Origin: Protostelium mycophagum
Lineage: Eukaryota; Evosea; Variosea; Protosteliida; Protosteliaceae
DNA: 28,374 bases
Direction of reading: 5' to 3'
Assembly: GCA_002081555.1 (NCBI GenBank)
Contig: MZNV01001683.1
Location: 1-28,374 of the forward strand
Shown piece by piece: positions 20,633 to 28,374 of this stretch. The notes beneath the pieces were generated by a model that worked only from the letters and a program-made list of their open reading frames with translations, ran no database searches and was not told the DNA's origin. Position 1 is the first letter of the stretch, and the number at the start of each line of letters is the position of its first letter. The translations under genes and the position numbers were made by a program.

Positions 20633-22449
20633 TCAGTAGTATGCCGTGTAAGTCTCTTGTGCTTGTCTTAACTCCTCATACTCATCTTCTAATCTCCTGA
20701 CAATATCTCTCATTTTTTTCTTGTGCGCTCTTTCTCTCTTCCTCTCTTCGATTTTCTATTTTATTTTAAAAAATGTTGAAAATATCTTATTTTATGAACA
20801 GAAAATTTTATTTTGTATTTTATTTCTGGAAAAACAGAAAATATTTTTCGAAAAAAGAAGCCCACCTTGTTTTCTTCCATGCGCTTGCGTCTGCGTTGTA
20901 ATTGTTCGTCTTCTGCCATCTTGGTCATCTGGCTCTGCGAACGTGCCACACTCTTTATGCTCTCTTGTGTTCTTCTGGCACTCTCCTCCATCTCCGCTTT
21001 GTGTTTCTTGTCCTCCCTAATCTGTGCCTCTACCCTCTGCTTTCTGCGTGCTCTTGCTTCTTCTTCTTTGTGGTCATTTCTTCTCGCAGCGATTGCCTCG
21101 GATTCCCTCTGAGCTTCTCTCTTGCTTGCGAGCAGTTTGGCTCTGGTCCTCTCAAACTGCTCTCTGTAGACTTCCTTTTCTAATGCTCTGGTCGCGCTGG
21201 TCTCGTGCGTTCTGCTTCTTAGAATAGGAGCGGGGGTGAACATAGGGCTGGCTGCCTCACTCCGTGGTGAGCAACTACAACTGTCAAATTTCCGTTTATA
21301 TTTGGTTTTTCACCGATATTCCATCGAAGTTTGGATACTTACACGGTGGACTCGGATCTACTCATGATGGGAGAGGAGCACACAGAACTCGCACAAGAGT
21401 TCGGTTCACTCTCATCATAAAGTGTAGAGGCTCTTGCTACCTCAAGTAATTTGGCGATCTCGTCCATTCTAATCTGTGTGGTGTTTTTCTCCGGAGGCGA
21501 GGTGATGACCGTCTTAGTCTCCATCATGATAAAGGTCTTCTGTTCCAATATGAGTCTCGAGCGAAGAAGAGTGGCTCACCTGAACTTGTTCCTCGGCCGG
21601 AGGGAGGGGCTTCTTCCATTTTGGGCTTGCTTTGTTCTTCTTTTCTTTCTCTCTTTCAGCTTTTGGCGAGCGTGTCTCAGGCTTCGACCATTTCTTTCCT
21701 GTACACTGGATCACTTGGTTCAGCCCTGATCAGTCAGTAACCTGAAATTTCTCAAAGATTCACCTTGGCGCTCGGTGGACAGACGCTGCTCGATCTCTAA
21801 AATTTGCAGTCTCACATTATTGGAGACTGAGTTAGTTTTATAGCCCATCTACTAGAATTTAGACGTTGTTCATTATCTTGAGATGCCATTTTTGCCTTCT
21901 CCGGTTGATATGGCCATCAGAAATAACTCACGTCTTCAGTTTGTTTAGGTTGTGTTACAATTGTTCGTCTTTTAGTTGTTTTTTTGTTGTGCGTGTGTTC
22001 GTTTCGTGCGTGTGTAGTGAGCTGAATGGCATCCTCATGTTTCTCTCTGCATTCCTCGCCAGGAAGTGGAAGTGCGGGATTTTTGTGGGTGGAATCCAAG
22101 TTTTGTGAAGTCAAGGGTTCGACGTCTTCCACCGGACGGATTCTTTCCACGCTTCTCTCCATGGAAACAGATTCCACGTCTGTCATAAATGTCAGACTGA
22201 CACCGGAAATACCATTAAATGTCACCCAAGCCTTGACTCCAAAGCTCGGAAGGAACTTCTGACTCTGAATCAGAATCTTCATATGCAATCACCCTTCGAT
22301 ACATCCTCATCCCTGATCCCTCCTCTTTATAGCATCTGCGAATTGTCACTGTGATGAACTATGATTTGTACATACAATTCCAGTTTGTCTTGTAATGCTT
22401 CGGCGAAGTTCTTGTTGCTCGACGTCCTTGTGTTGCTCCTGCGCACCAT
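20633..22449 (-). CDS. Coiled-coil protein of unknown function, 8 exons
   Basis: Exons: 22449-22376, 22335-22226, 22179-21932, 21848-21764, 21725-21580, 21539-21343, 21274-20866, 20755-20633. The phases agree and give 463 residues. The start MVRRSNTRTSS follows no longer open frame upstream. The first third is acidic/Ser-rich (YEDSDSESE), the middle is Lys/Pro-rich (PKAEREKEKKNKASPK) followed by a Ser-rich stretch (SSPIMSRSEST). From about residue 300 to the end it is an almost continuous highly charged helix (REQFERTRAKLLASKREAQ, RRLEDEYEELRQAQ), typical of a long coiled coil. No catalytic or membrane motif is seen. Its 3' end lies only 50 bp from the convergent 13617-20582 gene, another coiled-coil protein; whether they interact is unknown. 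I do not recognise the family. Confidence 0.72.
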
Positions 22450-22695
22450 TCTCGCTTCAAGTTTATGAATGGATTAAATTCTTTTGTAGAGTCTGGCCTC
22501 AAGAGGATCAATTCCGCACGGACGTCCACAAGGAGGAAGGGGGCGGAATACTCGCGTGTTGAAACAAATACCGCTATTTCCAAATTCTTATAGAGTTTCG
22601 AAAAACAAAAAAAATGATTTCGCGACACGCTCCTGAAAATGGTGACAGACTACAACGATAAATTTCTGTTTTCGTGGATCAAATAATCATACACG
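22450..22695. promoter_or_regulatory. Divergent spacer between the coiled-coil gene and HSPA13
   Basis: This 246-bp spacer contains both promoters. GACTACAACG near 22649 is a near match to the over-represented TCTACAACG word and lies about 45 bp before the HSPA13 start. No TATA box or heat-shock element (paired nGAAn arrays) is obvious. Confidence 0.4.
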
Positions 22696-24997
22696 ATGGC
22701 CGAGAAGATCGGTTTTGGTTGGCTGATCTCTGCCTTTTTCGGTGATAAACCACGATCTATCCTATTATCTCTAATTCAGCACAGTGGCGGTGATCAGCAC
22801 AGCCCTCTTTGGCAGCTTCTTTAAAGAACAACCTGTTTCTGCTGTTGGTATGGATTTAGGTGTGTGACGCTCTGTGGAAAAATCATCACATTAATATTTC
22901 AGGCACGAGCTTCTCTTGCAGTGCCGCTCATGATGAAAAGAGTGGAGAGGCCAATGTGATCAGAGATCAAAATGGAAGAGCCACAATTGCCAGTATCGTC
23001 GGTTTCAAGGTTCGTCGAAATCATTCGGACAGGAGATTTAACAACTGTTAGGGAGACGTGGTATTAACAGGAGAGGCAGCGCGTGAATACGCTCTCGACT
23101 ACCCATCAAGAACAGTCTTTGATGCGAAACGCTTCATCGGCAGAAAGTATGTCTTTATGCCATCACATTTTTCACTGGATGATACATCTGATCAAATGAA
23201 GGATGAAGGAGATCACAGCAGACAAGGATCTCACTGTGTATCCATTCAAAGTGAGTGTACATGGTGCTCAGTGTCAAGTTGACATTCATTTGACATATTG
23301 ACGTCTTTAGCTGTCAGCTGATGAAAACGATGACCCAGTCATCACCATACAAACAGAGACTGGCAGCAGATCCTTCAAACCTGAGGAGATTTCTGCAGAA
23401 ATCCTGAAGAGGGTGACGAATTTTCTTCTCAATTTACTTGAAATCGTCTGATGATCATAGTTAAGGCGCACGGCCGAACAGAACATAGGCAGAGAGATAA
23501 AACAAGTTGTTCTTGCTGTCCCAGGTGGATAATCTACAATTTCAAAATTAATTTTATTGAAAAAAATACTGGTAAAAAAATATATTTAATCACGGAAAAT
23601 AAATATTTTTATTAACCAATTCAAGTTGAATTTAATGAGGCACAAAAGAATGCGACACTTCGCGCAGCAGATTTAGCTGGCTTGGAAGTATTAAGAATTA
23701 TTTATGAACCCACTGCCGCAGCCATGGCGTGAGTTTTCCTCGAGATTTCTTCGAAACTTCATGGCAATATTCCTCAAATCTTCTCTATAAATTTCGAGAA
23801 ACTTCCTGACCACAAAAGTTACGGCTTGCACGCCAAGCCAAATGTTAGAGGCATTTTAGTGTACGACTTTGGTGGGGGAACCCTTGATGTGTCTTTATTA
23901 TGGGTACAAAGCCACGTATTCCAAGTCCTATCTACTTATGGTCAGTTTTCCACCATCTACAACGAGACATTTATGAGAAAAAATCTAATTTGTAGTATCA
24001 GAATCATGGAGCTGCAATATAATTTAATTTTGATCGTGCAAACACAAAACATGCTTTGAGAATTGTCTGTCTACAACGAGGCTAAACATTCCAGGGGACA
24101 AGCATTTGGGAGGAGAAGACTTCAACCACAACATGATGTCCTTCATCGACCAAAAGATCAAGACACATGCCGGAGTTGAGAAGTACGAACAGATGCGCGA
24201 AGACAGGAGATTCCAGCAAGCGGTGAGGGCTGAAGTGGAGAGGTACAGTTATAGATTGTCATTTCCATAGTCTTTTTACTGGAGTACTGAAAGACAAAGG
24301 ACGAAGATCTCGCTCAGCAGCTCCACCTCAGTACAGTTCAACGTGAGTTTCATCTAAATTTCAAGGAGATTTCAAGGAGATTTCAAGGAGATTTCAAGGA
24401 GATTTCAAGGAGATTTCAAGGAGATTTCAAGGAGATTTCAAGAAGATTTCGCTCATATTTGTAGTTGAAATACCAAGATTATCTATTCACAGAAACAATC
24501 AGTAGAGATACTTTCGAGGAAGTGAACAATGACTTGTTCAGGAGGTCGATGATCCCCGTGGAGAGGGTGAGTTTTCATCGGAATTTCACTCGATTTCTCA
24601 CTTTTCTGACAAGAAAAGGTATTGGCGTGTTCCTACATCACTGCAGCACAAGTACGTATTATATTCGTCATCAATAAAATCTAAAAATAGTTCAGGTGGA
24701 CGAGATCGTCCTGATTGGGGGGTCGTCAAGGTTACCCGGGGTCAGGAGATTATTACGAGAAAAATTCGGGGAGAAGTTAAACTCCGAGGTGGACCCTGAC
24801 CAAGCCGTTGCCATGGGAGCTGGTGAGACTCTTTCCAATTTAACTGCGGCAAGAATTACCCGTTTTCCTCTAACTTCCGACTAAACCACGTAGCGGTTCA
24901 AGCGGCAACACTGACTGACCAGAGGAATATAAGAGTGGCAGCGATAGAGATGGAGTACAAACCTCCCGAGTGTGCTGACGACCAATTCAATACATAG
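22696..24997 (+). CDS. HSPA13: HSPA13/STCH-like truncated Hsp70 ATPase, 15 exons
   Basis: Exons: 22696-22741, 22785-22859, 22903-23009, 23052-23146, 23202-23250, 23311-23412, 23461-23524, 23626-23728, 23819-23940, 24095-24242, 24294-24342, 24465-24566, 24619-24651, 24696-24822, 24894-24997. Phases agree; the product is 441 residues (human STCH: 471). A hydrophobic N-terminus ([18 protein letters not shown]) fits the signal anchor of this microsomal Hsp70. ATPase signatures are present: GMDLGTS at 37-43 (Met replaces the usual Ile), [35 protein letters not shown] at 230-241, LGGEDFN, and [14 protein letters not shown] from 372. The protein ends soon after the ATPase domain, with no substrate-binding domain, the defining trait of STCH, which acts in the ER/microsomal lumen. 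The intron at 23941-24094 contains two copies of TCTACAACGAG; that at 24343-24464 is a minisatellite. Confidence 0.95.
24355..24452. repeat. 11-bp minisatellite inside an HSPA13 intron
   Basis: About eight copies of TTCAAGGAGAT in tandem fill most of the 122-nt intron 24343-24464; the last copy has drifted to CAAGAAGAT. The repeat resembles the GAAATTTC words scattered in other introns here. Confidence 0.9.
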
Positions 24998-25403
24998 TTC
25001 TGTTCATCGTGTTGTTGAAATTCACCAGAAGCGGGCAATTTCTTACCGTGAGGTCACCGTGTGAGATGACGTCTGGGGTGTGATTGTGTCATTGGAACAT
25101 TTTTGCAAAGAAGTGACATCCGCATTTCACTCACATCAAGTATACCCTTGGGAATATAAATATGGATTTGTGATTGGGTGTGATACCCTATGGGTGAGAT
25201 GTATGGTTAGTTAACGCACAGTATCACGGTAGGAGAGATTTCTTCACACAAAATAATCATCCGATAGGGAGGCGGAAGTGTCTGTTGGACAATAAGCGCT
25301 CTGTTACGGTTAGTACTGTGTTTCAAAGACCCACCTTCGTTGTTGCGAATCTGCTAAGGCGAAAATTGCCTTCTGTTGACCTTGCATTTCGAGCGACCAC
25401 AAG
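24998..25403. other. Intergenic region between HSPA13 and the 7TM gene
   Basis: About 400 bp without a gene. A good TATA-like word, ATATAAATATGG, lies near 25154-25165, about 240 bp upstream of the next start codon, and could serve it if the 5'UTR is long or contains an intron. No polyadenylation hexamer for HSPA13 was found close to its stop. Confidence 0.4.
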
Positions 25404-27116
25404 ATGAGGACAGCACACCTTGGGCTACTCTGTATTTGCTTCTATTTTTCTTTCTGTGCTGCACAGACCACCCCTTCAACTCCGGGCATCACCATACCTT
25501 CTAATGAGACTGCGCCAGAGCCGTACTGTTATCAGGGTTGCGGTTACACGGGATCGTGCCAGACCAACAACATGTGCAGGTGTTATAGAGGGTAAATAGA
25601 TCACCATCATCTTGAATGATCGTTTCCAGGTTTCTGCCATCCATGAGACCAGATGGAGGATCGGAGTGCGTGAGGAGTGAGGATCTGCATCTCGTGATGA
25701 CATCCTGACATGTTTATAGCTTTCGTGGACGAAGGTTTTGGAACCCCCATCATCGTCATGCAGGCCGTCTTTTCAGTTTTATACTTTGTACAATTATCGC
25801 TGGTTACTTTTCGAATTTTCCTGGAGTTTTTTTCTCAGACGACCGACTCGCAAGGCCTGGCTCCCGTGTTAGTAACACGCGCCATCCTCTTTCTTTTGTG
25901 GATAGACATCTTCCGTAAGGATTATACACTTTCCCGCCAAATTTAATTTTTAAAAGTTCAATTCTGCAACTGGGCGATCGATTTCAGAGGCATATGGGGG
26001 AAGGGACTTCCTATGGCAATGAACACTTTGACTTACATTGAATATCCCAACTTGACCTTGATCTTCTGCATCCTCCTCGCCTACTGGTAAATTTCGGCGA
26101 GATTTCACCGAAATTTCATTGAAGCTGATACGAACAGGATTGACTTCTACCATGCGCTGATGATGAAGTTGAAGAGAGAGCAGATGCTCAGAAAGCTAAA
26201 CACAGCCTATGTGGGTGGTGTCAGCTTTGAAGATATCATTCTACAGGTGGGGATTAATGGCTTCAAAATTGAGTCTGCAACGGTACTGATCTAAATATAG
26301 ATCAACAGAATGAGAAGAATCAAAGTCATGATGGGAATATTGAGTTCTTTATCCTATGCTATTTTCATCGTCGCGGTATGTTTTTTAAGAAGATTCATCT
26401 ACAACGAGGCAGTTGTACAGTGGTAAAGTGCGATATTAAGATTATGCAGGTGGTGTTCATTGAGTTCAGCAGGGGGAACCAAGATGACCAAAAGATCTTC
26501 ATCGCATTCTACGCCTGGTTCGCTTTTGTTTGGTTGATCCTCGGAATCGGATTTTTAGTTTTTGGCATAAGACTATCACGCCTCTTGCCATCACAGATGG
26601 CAGGGCGCATTGGGAAGGTGAATTTCAAACATTTTTCTCGGAAATTTCTTTGATTCTTTAGGAGTATATATTGAAGTATATCAATGATAGAGATGATTCT
26701 AAGACTTTACAGCTGACAAGGAAAGTATCCGCTGTGGCTGTTGTTTTGCTGATAGACAACCTCTACTCATTCTGTATCAATGTACCTTCGATTCCAGGAA
26801 TCGATTTATTCCTCTCAAAAGTTGGTATTGTCGCTGGTCTCACCGTGATCGCCAGGTGAAATCTCACCAAAATTTCAATGAAATCTCCGTTAGAATCCAA
26901 CTGACCGAGCAAAGGTTTCTGTGGATAGATATCCACCTTCCATTCGCATCGATTAGACACTGGGCGAATTTCACATGGTCAAAACCGACGAGCTCGAATC
27001 CGTCGACAAATATGACAAACAAGTCACAAAACGAGAGCGGAAACGCCGAAGGGACGGCCAACAACACTCAGAACATAGAGATCGAAATGCACGTTCAGCC
27101 AACAACTGAAGTTTGA
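25404..27116 (+). CDS. Multipass membrane protein with signal peptide, EGF-like module and seven hydrophobic segments
   Basis: Exons: 25404-25591, 25630-25676, 25720-25914, 25957-26086, 26138-26246, 26301-26375, 26450-26617, 26662-26855, 26894-26914, 26957-27116; 428 residues, phases consistent. A signal peptide (LGLLCICFYFSFCAAQ) is followed by a Thr/Pro linker and a six-cysteine EGF-like stretch (CYQGCGY, CQTNNMCRCYRG, ECVR). Seven hydrophobic segments follow, including VMQAVFSVLYFVQLSLVTF, TRAILFLLWIDIF, NLTLIFCILLAYW, LSYAIFIVAVVF, FYAWFAFVWLILGIGFLVF, AVAVVLLIDNLYSF and VGIVAGLTVIA. The C-terminus is an Asn/Thr/Glu-rich tail. The layout recalls the GPR137 and TOM1/THH1 type of 7TM proteins, but the resemblance is weak and an extracellular EGF module is not known to me in them. 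The 21-nt exon 26894-26914 can be skipped without changing frame. AATAAA starts 3 nt after the stop. Confidence 0.8.
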
Positions 27117-27118
27117 AG

Positions 27119-27124
27119 AATAAA
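27119..27124 (+). promoter_or_regulatory. AATAAA polyadenylation signal of the 7TM gene
   Basis: The hexamer begins three nt after the stop codon, implying a 3'UTR of only about 20-30 nt. Confidence 0.6.
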
Positions 27125-27214
27125 AGAAGTATCGTTTTATCTATTGTTATTTGGTGTTGTGTCTATCAATAACTTTGCACACGAGGTGACTCTTGTCCTT
27201 TTTTTCAGGTTTAT

Positions 27215-27300
27215 TTCACAATGGGATTTGAAATTTGCAAATAAATTTTTTAAAAGAGCTAGTTGTGCCTCACACAAGCGCAACCATAAATAAACATTTT
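27215..27300 (-). repeat. AT-rich repeat, inverted partner of 483-556
   Basis: Read on the minus strand this begins ATGTTTATTTATGG, then GCGCTTG, and ends TTTCAAATCCCATTGTGAAA, matching the block at the left end. The remaining sequence up to 27677 contains no gene I can support and no other match that I noticed. Confidence 0.6.
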
Positions 27301-27677
27301 CTATTTAAAATTCAAATATCTTGTTTTCGCGCCAAATAACGCACCTCGTCATCAACGTAAATCTTCCCTTTGTATTGATCACCTGACATCTAATTAATCA
27401 TTTTTCAGAAAGAATCTCTCTTCCAGGGTCTCTAAACGTGAATCCGCGATGTTTCTGTAGGCTTTCAAGTTGTGGAAAGGATGTCCGCGTCTCTCAGCAC
27501 GAATGCGTCACCGTCTATGTAGGCCACGGGCCGGTTGATCCAGTGTATTTTATAGTGACTCTGCTTGGTATTCTTATTGTGGGATATCACTGCAGAAATG
27601 ACCTGGGAAAATTGAGTTTTTTCAAAAATAATAGAAAATTACAAATAAAATAAAATAACTATATGAATCATTCATTT

Positions 27678-28045
27678 TGAAAATAAATAAAAATGTTGAC
27701 CAGCTTTATGCCCAAGTGTGTGCAAGAGCCAACACCCCAGGCGTTCAGTTGCTGTGCAATTCTCAGATTATAATGATCATTGCCTCTGTCCTTGGGGCAA
27801 TTGTGCTCATCTGATTTCATGCCAATCTTATGGAGGTCACTCTTCAATATCCGACATAACGGCAAGGTCTTTTGTGTTTTGTTGGTGAGAATTCCAATTG
27901 AATTGACCTTACTACAACAAGCCAAAACACTGAAAAATCTTGAAGGAATACAATTAATTTTTCAATAAAAAACAGATTGAAAAAAGAGTTCGTCACGAGG
28001 GCTTCCCAAGTGGTCTCCCACCTTAGTACTGGCCTCGCTCAGACA
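27678..28045 (-). repeat. 5S-linked repeat unit A (368 bp), first tandem copy
   Basis: Read on the minus strand the unit consists of a 5S rRNA fragment (28044-27989, the 3' half from GTCTGAGCG to GACGAA, with its T-run), an AT-rich spacer, the conserved ATGATCATTATAATCTGAG block, and an end in AACATTTTTATTTATTTT. The next unit begins 368 bp later and differs by only one or two bases that I can see, so the duplication is recent. The 5S part is truncated at its 5' side and should not make a working 5S RNA. The long open frame it contains on the minus strand has no recognisable protein. Confidence 0.85.
27989..28044 (-). pseudogene. Truncated 5S rRNA fragment
   Basis: Fifty-six nt match the 3' half of the 5S gene at 124-246 with one clear difference (CTTGGGAAGCC here, CTTGGTAAGCC there). 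It starts abruptly at GTCTGAG, and box A and the 5' helix strand are absent. Confidence 0.85.
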
Positions 28046-28374
28046 TGAAAATAAATAAAAATGTTGACCAGCTTTATGCCCAAGTGTGTGCAAGAGCCAA
28101 CACCCCAGGCGTTCAGTTGCTGTGCAATTCTCAGATTATAATGATCATTGCCTCTGTCCTTGGGCGAATTGTGCTCATCTGATTTCATGCCAATCTTATG
28201 GAGGTCACTCTTCAATATCCGACATAACGGCAAGGTCTTTTGTGTTTTGTTGGTGAGAATTCCAATTGAATTGACCTTACTACAACAAGCCAAAACACTG
28301 AAAAATCTTGAAGGAATACAATTAATTTTTCAATAAAAAACAGATTGAAAAAAGAGTTCGTCACGAGGGCTTCC
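28046..28374 (-). repeat. 5S-linked repeat unit B, cut by the window end
   Basis: This is the second tandem copy. It ends, at the window edge, with the last 18 nt of another 5S copy (28357-28374), so the 5S part of this unit may continue and may be complete outside the window. It could be part of a larger 5S tandem array. Confidence 0.85.

Noticed and set aside
22696-24997. Cytosolic Hsp70 or BiP instead of HSPA13
   Set aside because: It has a hydrophobic N-terminal anchor and stops after the ATPase domain, as in STCH, with no substrate-binding domain or KDEL/EEVD end.
27668-28293. Two nearly identical minus-strand open frames of 84-85 codons in the 5S-linked repeat
   Set aside because: The left copy has an in-frame stop and lacks part of the sequence, conservation is at DNA level, and no protein family is recognisable; they are better explained as repeat DNA or RNA.
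1-28374. tRNA genes, CRISPR arrays, bacterial operons, LTR or virus-derived elements
   Set aside because: No tRNA T-arm/anticodon pattern, no spaced repeats, and no reverse transcriptase, integrase, capsid or envelope motif was seen; spliced genes show the DNA is eukaryotic.

Overview
The window is compact, intron-rich nuclear DNA from a eukaryote, most likely a small-genome animal. Nine protein-coding genes can be read through. Together they carry about 98 inferred introns, all GT-AG, mostly 36-60 nt long, often with unusual acceptors such as AAG. Seven of the genes have phase-consistent models with a clear start and stop. The gene content (Utp14, NOSIP, HSPA13/STCH, G-protein alpha, GPD1, a TGA-containing selenoprotein H) is typical of animals. 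The tiny introns and close packing resemble appendicularian tunicates, but I cannot prove that placement.

Layout. 124-556: a 5S rRNA gene followed by a repeat block. 645-5660 (-): UTP14, a ribosome-biogenesis factor, with an RGG-rich N-terminus. 5913-6335 (+): selenoprotein H with an in-frame TGA and a candidate SECIS hairpin in its 3'UTR. 7111-8601 (+): G-protein alpha subunit. 8888-9594 (+): unknown small protein, possibly mitochondrial. 9939-11291 (-): cytosolic NAD-dependent glycerol-3-phosphate dehydrogenase. 11292-12202: a non-coding stretch with inverted repeats and hairpins. 12203-13470 (-): NOSIP-like RING/U-box protein. 13617-20582 (+): a 24-exon gene for a 1710-residue acidic, repetitive, coiled-coil protein that I cannot name. 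20633-22449 (-): a coiled-coil protein, also unnamed. 22696-24997 (+): HSPA13/STCH, the truncated ER Hsp70. 25404-27116 (+): signal peptide, EGF-like module and seven hydrophobic segments. 27215-28374: repeats on the minus strand related to the block at the left end, including 5S rRNA fragments and a nearly exact 368-bp tandem duplication.

The genes form no pathway; they are ordinary housekeeping and signalling genes in divergent and convergent pairs with short spacers (for example 50 bp between the stops at 20582 and 20633, and about 250 bp between the starts at 22449 and 22696).

The points most worth checking are: the selenoprotein H gene with its SECIS and its Ala-for-Cys change in the redox motif; the 5S-linked repeat family, which bounds the window in opposite orientations and carries a conserved block that may be an RNA gene; and an 8-mer, TCTACAAC, strongly over-represented in introns and upstream regions on both strands. 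No virus-derived or LTR element was recognised.
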